64,000 bases of DNA, taken from positions 1,824,464-1,888,463 of the forward strand of contig NC_039511.1 of assembly GCF_003672135.1 (NCBI RefSeq), read 5' to 3'. The DNA comes from Ooceraea biroi (taxonomy: Eukaryota; Arthropoda; Insecta; Hymenoptera; Formicidae). A model generated the notes under the pieces. That model worked only from the letters and a program-made list of their open reading frames with translations. It was not told the DNA's origin and did not search any database. The translations under genes and the position numbers were made by a program. Shown here piece by piece: positions 1 to 11,094 of this stretch (positions are counted from its first letter, which is position 1; every line of letters begins with the position of its first letter).

Positions 1-1426
1 ATGAGAAAGCGTCGTTCGTGTGTACGCCGATCGACGACTGGACGAAAATTAAGGTCCGGACTTTTGCCGCTATACGAGAACCCGAGCCACTGCTCTATGA
101 TCGGGAGCGAGGTTCGTGTATATTATGTACATAGAGCAAACGGAGCGAATGGAGGAAGAGAGACGGCACGACGCGAGAAACAGAGGGAAAGGACGGCGTG
201 CCGCGAAGAACGGGGAGGGGGGAGAGAGGACCGCGGCACACGGTGGACGATCGGGGGCGACGTGACGCGAGTTCGCGGCGAGTCGTTGCGAGTGCACGCG
301 GGCGAGAGAGGAGGATGCCAGGGGGAACGCGCGAGAGCGAGACGGCCGAGAGCGGCCGAGGAGGGGAACGGGCGGGCCAGCGAGCAGGACGGACCGAGTC
401 GTGAGCGTTAAGGAGGAAGCGAGAGCGAGCGATACGTGCCAACGTCACGAGGCAGTGTGGCCGGCGGGCAATAGAGGGGGCACTCTGTACTTATATCGAT
501 GCACGGGGGCCGGTGGTGGGGGCAGCGCGAATCATGCCGAGGAAAAGTACAGGGGAGTTGTAGAGTCGCTGCGCGGCGTGGCGCTTTATTATCGGCGCGG
601 TTTCCTTATCAGCGCGAGGGGGGCCGGCCGGTGACCACCCCATGCTCCCCCCTACACCCCCCTGCCCCTCTTCGTTCTTCCAGCCGCCTAATCGGCGAGC
701 ACCGTGGATCCCCGCGGCTCCCGTTCGCGCGTTTCCACGCTGCGCTACGTTCGCGGCGCGGGCTCGTTGGAATTTATGCACCGCGAGAGTGCGATTTTAT
801 TGCGCTCCTATTTAACCGCCACCACCGCGCGGTGTCGCGGTGTCCCGGCTTCGCGAACGCGAAGAGAGAAAGAGAGGATTGATCGGATCGATCGCGATCA
901 GCGTTGCCAATTCGCGCCGAAGAGAGAGATCGCGATCGCGCCAAGCATCGCCCCGAGATTCCGCGCACGGGGTTCAAATCCCACCTGAATTTCGCGCGTT
1001 TCGTTTCGGCAGTAGGTGCAGCTGCACTTCGATAGTCAACGATAGTCAAATGTATACATACATCTCGCGTGAATAATGTACAAGAAATATCAGCATCTCT
1101 TTAAAACGATAATAAAAATATCTTAAAGATGTTATTGCGCTCTTCCTTTCAGATACATTCTTAGCTGATACATACTTATTGCCCTGAAATCCCATACACT
1201 ACAGTAATATTGCAACATTGCAGCAACGATATAACGTTAAAGTTTAAGTCTACCTGAGGGTAGAGCATAAGAATTATGAAATTTCCAAAACTAACTTTCT
1301 AATTCCTCGTAATAGCACTTTCGTTTTGGAAACAAATTCTTTCCGCTCTTCATACCGTTTCTATTAATTTTTAGAATATTTGTGTGCCGTTACCTATGAC
1401 TCATTAATAGTCCAGGATTGCTTCCC
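1..1426. other. CpG-rich DNA then AT-rich intergenic DNA, no gene
   Basis: The first ~1,050 bases are GC- and CpG-rich, like the promoter-proximal regions seen elsewhere in this window. They may be the promoter or a non-coding first exon of a gene outside the window to the left. The open frames here overlap on all strands, contain only low-complexity Arg/Gly/Pro-rich sequence and match no domain I know. From ~1,080 to 1,426 the DNA is AT-rich and I see nothing in it. Confidence 0.5.
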
Positions 1427-2428
1427 ATACAGCACCGCTTAATACAGAAAGCTTTCAGGAAGGTTTTAAAATCATTTCAAGATTTCACGTTTCATATGCA
1501 ACATTTCTGAAAGGATTCCGCAACATGTCATATGAAATGTTGCAACAGAAATGTTTCTAAAACCTACCACATGCAATAAATTTGAAAAAATGTGAATATT
1601 GTAAAAAGTAAAATTATACATATATATACCTAGACCAAGTATTCGATCTTTAGTGAAGCTAACCAGTTGACAAAAAAATGCATTATCTTCACGTATCCTT
1701 TTTTTCTTTCAAATATAAGTGTTGGTTGAACAGAGAATTATATATCTATATAATTCTTTCCTTTTAATCAACTATTTGGAGGAAGAAAAAGGAAAATATA
1801 TAATATAAGAATGGCTCTTTGTCAATGTGCCAACAATTCACGCTTTTTAAAGGGAAACTTCGTGAATACTTGGTTTAGCTATGTATGTGTATATCTATAT
1901 ATCTTATATATATCATGTATTTTTTTCATTAAGCATATTTCAGAAATCATATTTATTATATTAATTAGATTGCAAATATTAAATAAAAACGTACAATAAA
2001 AATAATAAATACATTTTATATATAATTTTTATTATAACTTTTTAGTATTTGCAATCTTCTGAATACTCGTATAATAAATTTAAATATAATTTCTGAAGTA
2101 TTTTCAATTGATTTTAATAAGAGCTTTGTAATTTGTGTGCAACATCATAGGAAAGTTTCAAAATTATTTCAATTAACCTTTAGTAATATATCAAGAAGAT
2201 TTCAGCTATTTTAATAATCTTTCGGCAATATTTCAGAAAGGTTGCAGATTGATCTATATACCTTTCAGCAACCTTTCCATAAGGTTTTGAATGCAAGTGT
2301 CGCGGACATTTTGCTATTCCGGAGTTGTCTCATAACTGTTGCAGAAACATTTTGCAATGTTTATGAGATGCTTTCATCTGTCAGATGAAATACTTCTGAA
2401 ATATTTCTGAAATGTTTTCGTGCTGTAT
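1427..2428 (+). mobile_element. ~1 kb repeat, copy A (short-TIR DNA element)
   Basis: This block begins ATACAGCACC and ends with the inverted form GTGCTGTAT, so it has a terminal inverted repeat of about 9 bases. A near-identical copy lies in the opposite orientation at 30606-31647; the two align over their full length apart from a short AT-rich indel. The interior is AT-rich, holds many short motifs of the type cagaaa/atttc, and has no coding capacity. It is probably a non-autonomous DNA transposon. I could not see a convincing target-site duplication, so the superfamily is open. Confidence 0.75.
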
Positions 2429-3417
2429 GGGTAAATACCAAGAATATTTATGTTTTACTTCGATGCAGAAACACCTATTACCTCCTTCCTTCCGCACAGT
2501 TGCTGACCAGTATAGTTGTAACTTTTGTGTTTCGCCGTCTTCGAACCTTTGCCCCGGGATACATTCTAGGCAGTAGGTCAAAGAGGGAGAGAACGCGCGG
2601 ATTGTAGATGCAGCGAGAGACTGTGGGCCGTGACGCTGCATAAAGGGAGGAAGGATTGTTTACAGGGTCGCGAAGCTAAAGCATAAGCAAGCGGTTCGGC
2701 GATTGCTCTGACTGAGAGAGTGCCAAGTTACAGATACTCGGCTGTCAAGGACAGGCTTGTCCATTCATTCGTCCGTTCCTCTACGATCGATCGATCGTTC
2801 ATTCATTCATTCATTTATCCACCAATTGATTATTTCTAGCCCGCGTGATGTTTGTGTATTATGCAAACGTCGGTCCTTTTCTTGTTACCCAGTCGAGAAG
2901 GCGCTTTTTATACTACACCCAGTCTTTCGATAGTTGTTATTTCTGTAAAAAGAACTTCTCGGTACGTGAGACGCGTAAAGTGTTTCTTAAAACAATGGTA
3001 GTTAATTATAATTGATATGACGTTAACGAGGCGTCTGCGGAACAGACGAGACTTGATAAATATTTGGGCACCTGCGATCTTATTTTAAACCGTCAGATTG
3101 CATCAATCTTCTAGTCGCACGTATAAAATTATTTCTATTATAATTGTTAGATGTGAAAAGAGAAAATAAGATAAATTTTGCGATACTAAACACTATTTGT
3201 ACCTCTCATGTACGTTTCTGCATGCACGCAACACGCGTTTTGTGCCATAAGTGAGATCGGTGCGCGCACTATAAGCGTTCAAATCACCTGGGGAACCGTT
3301 GTACCTCCGCTTACATGAGTGTTGGTTTCAAATTCCGCGTTCCGCAATTACTAGAAAATTTTGTTTAATCTTTATATATCCTTTTTCTTTTTTTGTATAT
3401 TATATTTCTCTTATATA
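2429..3417. other. Intergenic, no gene seen
   Basis: There is no supported coding sequence. The stretch contains short imperfect runs of cattcatt and gatcgatc near 2,765-2,815, and then AT-rich DNA up to the TA target site of the next element. Confidence 0.5.
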
Positions 3418-4153
3418 CAGGGTGTTTCCTCTAACTGTAGCACTTAGAATATCTCTGCTTCCTTTGATGATATGAAAAAAGTCAAAGGACGAAAATTGTT
3501 CGATTCAAAGAGACTAGTACTCTGGTAAGAAAATTATTTTTTTTAATGTGACCTTTCACAAGATATCAAGGTCATGAACATTTTTTTAATGAGATGGTAT
3601 ATTTTCCTTAACGAAATGATGTAGCTTGTAAAAAAACAAATTCAACCATACAGAATATGTTGACCTTCAAATGACTTTGAACCACAAAAATCACGTTTAG
3701 GAAAAGAAACTCTATTTATTGCATGTATAACTACAAAGATATACCTTTTTTACAGATGTTCGAAACGATTGTTTTACGTTTTTGAGAGATTCCGGAGTAA
3801 TTGCGGTGCACGCACGCTGAATTCTTTCTCGCATATCTTCAGGTGTTGTCGGAATATCGCGATAAACTTCATTTTTTAGGTGTCCCCAAAGAAAAAAATC
3901 AAGAGGCGTAAGATCTGGTGATCGAGCCGGCCAAGAAATTCTTCCACCACGTCCAATCCAGCGATCAGGAAATGATTCGTTGAGTATGTTCCGTGCAAAT
4001 GAAGCACAAGAGTGAAAGGTCACATTAAAAAAAATAATGTTCTTACCAGAGTACTAGTCTCTTTGAATCGAACAATTTTCGTCCTTTGACTTTTTTCATA
4101 TCATCAAAGGAAGCAGAGATATTCTAAGTGCTACAGTTAGAGGAAACACCCTG
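3418..4153 (-). mobile_element. Tc1/mariner element with 142-bp TIRs, internally deleted
   Basis: Terminal inverted repeats at 3418-3559 and 4012-4153 (142 bases each) match with about one visible difference. The ends read CAGGGTGTTTCC and GGAAACACCCTG, and the element is flanked on both sides by TA (3416-3417 and 4154-4155), the target duplication of the Tc1/mariner superfamily. At 736 bases it is too short for a full transposase gene. Only a C-terminal fragment remains on the minus strand, so the copy is non-autonomous. The near-identical TIRs suggest recent mobility. Confidence 0.9.
3712..4023 (-). pseudogene. Mariner-type transposase C-terminal fragment
   Basis: A 103-residue open frame contains the hallmark SPDLTPLDFFLWGHLK around residues 35-50, the region holding the last catalytic acidic residue of mariner-like DDD/E transposases, followed by the typical helical tail. 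The N-terminal DNA-binding domain and the first two catalytic Asp residues are absent, so it cannot be an active enzyme. Its start lies inside the right TIR, which shows that the internal deletion removed most of the gene. No promoter or start codon is credible. Confidence 0.85.
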
Positions 4154-5946
4154 TATATTTCCTAGAACTGATTTAAAAATCACTATTGTAGAAATCTTTT
4201 GTTCGTCTAATTGTCTCAAAAATACCATTTAATTATTTTAAAATATTCGCTTTCCGAAAATGTCGTGTCAATATTTAATTCAAGACGAGTAGAGAAGTAT
4301 TTGCGTGCCAGCTTCGGTTCATTTGCGAGTTCGGTCTGTACGGTCACACGTGCGGCTCACTTGGGCTCCTTTAATGATCCGCGCGCTAATTGCACATTGT
4401 TTTCTCCGGGAAGTGAACTTGCATTGCACGCTCCGACCTCAGGAGCTCCCGACCAGGAGTAAAACGCGATACATACCTGTGAAAACATTTCTCTCTCTCT
4501 CTCTCACTACACACACACACACGGATAATGTAAGAGTGAAAAACATCTCTCCTATACACAAGCATCCTGCTTTTTGTTCAACAATGTACAACTTTATTCG
4601 TCGACGTACTTACAATAAAGCTGTGTACAATGGGATTAAAAGGAAACCGTGGGTCTCTCCACGCGTGCTTCGCCGTAACTTCGAGGCCGGTTTTGTCATT
4701 TCTCCCGTTTTCTTTCCGTCGCTTTTCACACGTGTGTGCATGCACGAGATCGCACGTAATCCTCGTATACACGAACGATGAACGCGCGAGAACGCATCTT
4801 TCTACCGCGGAGCGAGGGCTCGACGATCGGCTGTGCCTCGTGTAATTTCCTGTTGTCGTGCTCCGATCGATGGATCACGTGTATTGTGCAATACGTTCGA
4901 TTTCAGTCTACGAAAAGTTTCCTGACGGTGTCGGTCGCACACTCGTTCGTTCGATTTACGATACACCCGTGCAAGATACCCGCGAACCGAGCGATCGACA
5001 TAAGAGCACGCCGTCCTGCGATGCCTGATCGTTACATGTTGAATATAATAGGTAGTGCTTCGTCGTGGTTCCCGTGACGTGGCTATTTACAATGGTTTCT
5101 CAATAATGATCAACGGGTTTGGAACATCGAGCGCGCGACATTTACGTATTTACGGAGCCGTCTCGCGGATCTCTTTGATGAGGTGACGTCCGACACGTCC
5201 GGACCACATCCAGCGATTTGTACAAGTAATATACAACACCGCCTTTACACGATTTACAGGGTAAATGCATCGCATTTATAACAAAGAGAGAGTATATCGC
5301 CGTGTGATTAAATGCTAGAGTTGGCGTACAGCGTAATCAGGAATAGACCAGTTTTTTTGCGTGTATTTTTTCTACATTATCAATAGAAAATCCCAGAGAG
5401 AGAGAGTCGTACCATCTCGTACGCACTCGCGGGCAAATGATATCGTAAAATCAATTTCGGGGATCTCTCAGCCTCGCTGCTTCGAAATAGACGTTTCTAC
5501 AACTTTGACCGTGGGACATTCGCAGCATCGCAACCTGCATCGGCTTAGCATAATAAATGTAACAAGGATTTAATCGTTAATTTCTCGATACGCTCCTACC
5601 TTGTACTTGATCGTTAATATTGATAACATATCCATAGGCATTTTTTAGTAACCTTCGACGGGAAATATAATATATCGCCAATGTTATACGCGTGTGAAAG
5701 AGTAATTTCTCGTGCTAAGTGAATAACGTACCGTTCGCAACAAATCCGCGCTTCGAATTTCATTGCGGACGGAGAGGAGATCAATCGAGGGATAGAGCGA
5801 TAGTACCGATCATTCGAAATCAGGCAAAAGAATCGAATATGGCATCGTGGACTCGACGATTACATGAGTGAGTTTGACCGCGCAGAGAGCGGAACGTCCC
5901 CGATTTCATTGGATGCGCGTCGCACGGCCGTATCATCGCCAACGAT
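4154..5946. other. Intergenic / Tom40 3' flank, no gene seen
   Basis: This stretch lies between the mariner remnant and the Tom40 stop codon, so its right end is Tom40 3' UTR. A CT run followed by a CA run (about 4490-4520) forms a microsatellite. The open frames here are short, overlap each other and carry no recognisable domain. Confidence 0.5.
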
Positions 5947-7671
5947 CTAGCCAATGATGAGGCCGCAACCGAGTCGGAATTGCTGCTTGCTGTGATTCAG
6001 CACGCCGCTGAGCGCGAACGAGAACGGTAACGGCTGTAATCTCTTCTCCAGCACCGCTCCTACCGTCCAAGTTGTATCTACGCTACCTGCAACAGCGATC
6101 GTACAGAGATTAGGGATATCAGACCGGCAATCGTAGAGATCAGATAATGAAACGCTAAGTACAGCTGAGTAACGAGTGTCCAGAACTCGAACGTCTTCCA
6201 ACCGTACCTTTAAACACTAAGTCTGCCTTCGGTAGATCGACCTGATAGGCGATGGTCGCTGCCGACTCCTGCATCCGCGTATTGATCTCCAGCTCCACGC
6301 CCACTTGCAATTGTTGACTAGCTCTTTGGTGGAAACAGACGTGGAAAGCGGACGGACCTTCGGAAACGATAATCGTTTAGACAATGAGCAGATCAAGGGG
6401 GACGTATTGTCGAATTAAGGAGGCTCACTGATGCTGCCACTGAGTGTGGAGTCGCCATGGGTATATCTACCCGCGAAGGACATGATCGCGACTTGGCCAC
6501 CTGGCAAGGCAGGTCCGCGTTGATACGCGAGTTCGCCGCCTAGCGCCAGCGACGGCGTCACACTGCGGAGGTAATGTAAAACGCAGACACCTGCAAGTAT
6601 ATTTACATTTAATGCGCGAAACGCATTTTCATGATGCGGACGATGCGCTTCATATTATTATTACCGGAGCCATTGAGGATATCCGGATTGCCTACTGTTA
6701 ACGAGCCGGTATACGCGTCACCGCGATAGTCGGCGGTCATTTGTACAGCGGTGAATTTGTTCCTCTGTACTTGCGCTGCGAATTTTCCCTTGAGCCTCGA
6801 GCCGAGCTGGTGGAGAATGTTGGCATTAAGGTTGCCAGTAGGATCGATATCGCCTAGTAACACGGGATAGGCTTCCACAGGCGAGATCTGTTTCGTGCCG
6901 ACATAAGTTGCACCAAATCTGAGAAAAAAAAATATATAAGTCAGATGTAACAAAGAGCTATAGCACAAAATAAATAAAATTGATCGACAGCAGTACTTTT
7001 TAACTTACCTGTAGCCAGACTGTACTACGGAACTCATATTAATGGTATGTGAAATGTGGAAATGGTTACTCAATCCCTTATTGACTACCAGTTTCGCCCC
7101 TTCAAAATTGATGGGGAATATATCTGCAAAGTAAGCATATACAGTCAGTAACTGTGACATTACATAAATATGCAATAACGGCAGAAAGAAATATGCATAA
7201 TGGCAGAACGGCGAGGTGATCAAAGTGCGTGAACAACCCAGGAACGTTATCCCCTCCCTACGTTCACATATTATGAGAACAATTATCTAATCATATATTT
7301 TCCTTCTTTCCGTTCTCCGCTACGGAAAGCAGCAATGTGGAAAGTCATTCAAGTAAAAGGAATGCCATGTGAGTCGACCATCATTAAGGAGTCCGTCCAT
7401 CAGGAATTTTTCTGTGATGAAACAGGAAAACATGGGAAAGCACAGGACGAGCGAGCAGCACTTGGCTGAATCATGTTTGGCCGAAGGTACCTTTGCACTT
7501 TTTGTGCAAGTCCTCGATGGTGCCCGGGTTCTCGATCTGGCCGGGCGTTTCGCTGGGAGGCGCGAACACCGCCGTGGACGGGTCCTGCTTCCCTAGATTC
7601 GGCATCAGTCCAGGACCCGGTGGTGGCGGTGGCGGTGGTGGAGGTGCGGACGCGGCTATCACGTTCCCCAT
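5947..7671 (-). CDS. Tom40: Mitochondrial import receptor subunit TOM40
   Basis: Tom40 is the beta-barrel channel of the outer mitochondrial membrane through which nearly all precursor proteins enter. Six exons join in phase: 7671-7491, 7123-7009, 6918-6665, 6590-6429, 6357-6208 and 6086-5947, giving 333 residues, close to the fly protein. The N-terminus has a run of nine prolines (residues 10-18), a typical cytosolic extension. It is followed by KGLSNHFHISHT, GATYVGTKQISP, LALGGELAYQ, ASQQLQVGVE, YQVDLPKA and the C-terminal beta-signal region ending FRLGCGLIIG, all diagnostic of the porin-3 family. The exon 4/5 junction (6429|6357) uses a weak acceptor and is the least certain. A composite transposon begins 332 bases upstream of the start codon. 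Confidence 0.96.
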
Positions 7672-8003
7672 TCTTACGAATTACTCCTCGTCGGCTAGAC
7701 AGAATCGACTAGGTTGTGTCGCTCGACAACGATCGCTAGCGGTCCAGTGGCTCGACCGGATACTGCGCCACACCGCGGTCTTCAGCAGCCTGCTCGCACG
7801 AGTCACGAGAATCGGAGCGGTCGGGTCTCGCGGGTTATACGGCGCGGCGTGGCTCACCGTGGGTCGCCATTTGTAATGGGCAACCGCGGCATCTTCAGCA
7901 CGAACGTGCTCGCCGCTAGTTACGTGCGCGACGCGTCAATCAGCGCGCTCTAGGGACTCTAGGGTAAATTCCCTAAGCGAGGGAACTAAGCACGACGTAC
8001 GTA

Positions 8004-8139
8004 CACTGAGGTGCATAAATGAAGTCCCTTTTCGGTGTAGATAGGTGCAGATAAGCGCGCGCCATCTGCAGACTGCATGGCGCGCCTACTACCCAAAGAC
8101 CGAACGCATGTCTGCATACTATTAATCATAGCCAATAAA
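8004..8139 (+). repeat. Left terminal inverted repeat of composite element
   Basis: The sequence starts CACTGAGGTGCATAAATG and ends AATCATAGCCAATAAA. Its inverted partner is 11581-11715. Confidence 0.9.
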
Positions 8140-8645
8140 GAAATTAAAACTAATACAAATAACTGAGACAATTATATATTAATGTTACAATTTTTAACTT
8201 AACAATGTAACTGCAATAATGTTATACATATAATTACAACTTTGTGTGTACTGAAATAATTAATTATATAGATACATAATATATAATAATTATATTACAA
8301 TACATAATATAATAATTATAATTATATAAATTATTACAATAAATCATGACTTACCGGACACCCTGTCTAATTATATAAAAGTAATTTATTGTAATAATTG
8401 ATATAATTATAATTATTATATTATGTATTGTAATATAATTATTATATATTATGTATCTATAATTATTATTTCAATACACACAGAGTTGTAATTATGTATA
8501 ACATCAATGTTATATTTTCCCACTTAATTCATAATGTAATTGCGATATAACAGGCGTGTATGTATATTGCAATTACATTGTTAAGTTAAAAATTGTAACA
8601 TTAAGATATAATTGTCTATAAGTTATTTGTATTAATTTTTTATTA
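8140..8645. repeat. AT-rich foldback hairpin inside the element
   Basis: The sequence from about 8143 to 8350 is repeated in inverted form from about 8385 to 8640, around a loop containing ttaccggacaccctgtc. The right arm carries an extra segment of roughly 70-80 bases (about 8510-8580). It looks like a separate foldback insertion or an expanded palindrome, and has no coding capacity. Confidence 0.8.
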
Positions 8646-9175
8646 ATAACTTTTTAATAAATAATTAGCAGCTAAACTTTTTTGATTACTCAGGAGAGGG
8701 ACTGTGAAACATGTTAAAGTCAAGACGATTCACCGTATGATTGTCCTATTCGAAACATATTTATCGTATTAATATTCCGAAAAGTTTTTCTCTGTTAATT
8801 AAATTAAATTATAATGCGCAATATACAAAATACAAATATGAAAAAAATCAGACTTATTTATAGGATACGAAGATTTCTTCTCTTTATATTTGTGGTTCTA
8901 AAAAGATTGTTTTGTTTGGCACTATGGGATGAATTTTAATTTTGACCCAATCACTCGTATGCGCAATCACTTGATAGGTGATGATCATGGGTGTCCGCAG
9001 GTGGAAGGCAAGACTGGCCATTTGCCCCTGTCAGCAAATAATTAAACATTTGTCCTTGCTTGAAATAAAGAAAGAAGATACCATATTACAAACGCAACGC
9101 ACATCTATCTTATCGTGATGAGAAAGTTTTTACTACCAAAATTATAAATTTTAAATTATAAATATTTTAATTCTA

Positions 9176-9385
9176 CACTGAGAAATTTTCCATCGGATAA
9201 ACTGATTAAACAGTGTGTCCGATTGTTAATTTTGTTTTTTGATTAAATGATGGCTATGTCCGATTACCTTCATCAAATATGTCCGATTATATTCTTTGTT
9301 GAATATACAATTCAATCGGATATATTAATTTGCTAATATGTAATTGGATTATCCGATTAGATAGGCCATGATATGTTTCTCAGTG
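9176..9385. mobile_element. 210-bp MITE with CACTGAGAAA ends
   Basis: The ends read CACTGAGAAA and TTTCTCAGTG in inverted orientation, with TA on the left and TG on the right, consistent with a decayed TA target site. The interior is AT-rich, repeats the motif tccgatt several times and has no open frame. It is nested in the composite element upstream of the transposase. Tc1/mariner-type MITE is the best guess. Confidence 0.65.
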
Positions 9386-9532
9386 TGGAAGTAACATTTT
9401 GAATCATGTCCCCCCCTGAAGAAAATCCTGCGGACGCCCTTGATGATGATTGTCTTTTGTCAAATGAAACAATGATATCGCGCCTAATTGCCTCATAGCT
9501 TTCTTTCTTGCGACATTTGGTGCAGTGAGATA

Positions 9533-10905
9533 ATGATTAGTGAGATTAATCGCGGCCGTATAATCGGTATGTGGGAGCACGGTGCAAGTCTCGAAGAGAT
9601 TTGTAACCGTATTCCATGTTCCGTAAAGACGGCAAGAAGGTGGATACGTGCATGGCAACAAGGTGGTGAAGAAGCTTTGCGCGATCATCGTAAGGATAAT
9701 CACCGACTACGGAAAACAACTACAGAAGACAATGACGCTTTAGTCAGACAAGTAGATGTTAATCCTTTTGCTCCAGTATCGAATGCCATTAATGAATTGC
9801 AGTTGCTGATTTCTCGGTGGACAGCACGACGACGTTTACATGAAGCTCATGTAAATTGTTATCGTGCTACACGAAAAATCGCGCTTACGCAACGACATCG
9901 CGAAGATCGCGTTGCTTTCGCGTTGCAAGAGTTAATGACATCCGAGGAAGATTGGGATACCACTATTTGGACTGATGAGAAAGTATTTTGTTCTGCAGTT
10001 GATCGCCGTCTTCATGTTTGGAGACCTGATAATCGCAGATTTGATCCGAGGTATGTTATTCCTCACGAGCGAAGTGGGCGCATCACTTGTGCAATGTGGG
10101 GGTGGATTAGTTCACATTGTCCAGGCGATTTAATCAAAGTGTCGGCACACATGAATGCTGTAGAGTAGAGTCCTAAATAATCAGAGAAGCGCAATCGGCG
10201 TCTCACTTGCTGATTGGCTAACCGCCATGTTGAGCCCGTAATACATTCTGTTGGGAAACTAACTGCAATCGGTGTACTATAAGTGAGAAAAAAATATATT
10301 TATAATATATTTATAATGTTATTTTCTAAACAAAATATTTTAGATATCCCTGAGACATTTTTGAAACATATTTCTATTAAGAATAACCAAATGGACCAGA
10401 TACATAAGCTACGTTGTATACAAATAGACAGCTGCGGGCCCAACATGGCGACCATGGGAAGCATGGAGGGGGTAACGATTGCGCTTCTCTTATTATTTAG
10501 GACTCTACTGTAGAGTACATAGATATTTTGGAAAACGTTTTGCTTCCCCGCGTCCGAAATATATTTACAGCAGCAGATGTGCCGACGTTTCGATTAGTTC
10601 AGGACAATTCTGCCGTTCACACTTCCCGCATTGTACAAGAATGGTTCGCACAACATCCAGAGATTGTGGTTCTTAATTGGCCAGCTAAATCTCCGGATCT
10701 TAATTTGATAGAAAATGTTTGGGCTAGAATTGTGAATTCGTGGGATCCTGGTCATGAGAGAACCAAACAAGCTCTGTTTGATCACGCGAGGAATGCATGG
10801 GAAGTACTTCGTGATAAACCTGATTTCTTTGCCAATTTGCGACAATCCATCCCTCGACGACTGCACCAAGTTGTCGAAAGAAACGGGTACTGGACGGATT
10901 ATTAA
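9533..10905 (+). pseudogene. Tc1/mariner DDE transposase, split by a MITE
   Basis: The reading frame runs 9533-10165 and resumes at 10516-10905 in the same frame; without the insertion it would span 340 residues, a normal family length. The first half has an N-terminal helix-turn-helix (about residues 1-55) and the first catalytic Asp in TIWTDEKVF (D148). The second half has D241 in LVQDNSAVHT and E277 in SPDLNLIENVW, with 35 residues between them, one more than classical Tc1. In the genome as it stands, the frame hits a stop codon (10166-10168) at the MITE boundary, so the protein ends before the second Asp and cannot be active. I chose ATG 9533 because it precedes the helix-turn-helix; the upstream open frame looks non-coding. 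Confidence 0.92.
10166..10507. mobile_element. hAT-type MITE inserted in the transposase
   Basis: The element is 342 bases. Its inverted ends, 10166-10197 and 10476-10507, are 32 bases each with one difference and begin TAGAGTCC. It is flanked by the 8-bp direct duplication CTGTAGAG (10158-10165 and 10508-10515), the target-site length of the hAT superfamily. It has no transposase of its own. The flanking coding frame is continuous across one copy of the duplication, so the insertion is precise and fairly young. Confidence 0.92.
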
Positions 10906-10933
10906 AATTCATCCAGTACCAAAAAAAGCAATC

Positions 10934-10949
10934 GGTTCTTTTCAGAACC
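10934..10949 (+). promoter_or_regulatory. Histone-type 3' stem-loop 1
   Basis: GGTTCTTTTCAGAACC forms a perfect 6-bp stem with a 4-base TTTC loop. It fits the metazoan replication-dependent histone mRNA stem-loop pattern (GGYYCTTTTCAGRRCC), is preceded by AATC and followed by the canonical-looking ACCA. It lies 29 bases past the transposase stop codon. A purine-rich block (aaaacaaggaa) and an AATAAA follow downstream. Confidence 0.75.
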
Positions 10950-11006
10950 ACCAAATATTAAAACAAGGAATCTCCACGTCCAATAAACATTATCAAAAAA
11001 ACAATC

Positions 11007-11022
11007 GGTTCTTTTCAGAACC
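11007..11022 (+). promoter_or_regulatory. Histone-type 3' stem-loop 2
   Basis: This is an identical 16-base stem-loop, preceded by ACAATC and followed by AAATATTAAG. It is part of a degenerate tandem unit that also carries flanking sequence of stem-loop 1. Confidence 0.75.
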
Positions 11023-11052
11023 AAATATTAAGACCTGCAATAAGAAGCAATC

Positions 11053-11068
11053 GGTTCTTTTCAGAACC
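11053..11068 (+). promoter_or_regulatory. Histone-type 3' stem-loop 3
   Basis: This is a third identical 16-base stem-loop, preceded by AGCAATC and followed by ACAAAATATTAAGATAAGGAA. That resembles the ACCA-like flank plus purine-rich downstream element of insect histone genes. TCCAATAAA follows, as after copy 1. Confidence 0.75.
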
Positions 11069-11094
11069 ACAAAATATTAAGATAAGGAACCACC

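Noticed and set aside
960..985. tRNA B-box-like GGTTCAAATCCC
   Set aside because: The flanks allow only a 3-bp T-stem and there is no A box or acceptor stem at the right distance.
9488..9532. Longer N-terminus for the Tc1/mariner transposase
   Set aside because: The extra 15 residues precede the helix-turn-helix and look non-coding; ATG 9533 fits family length.
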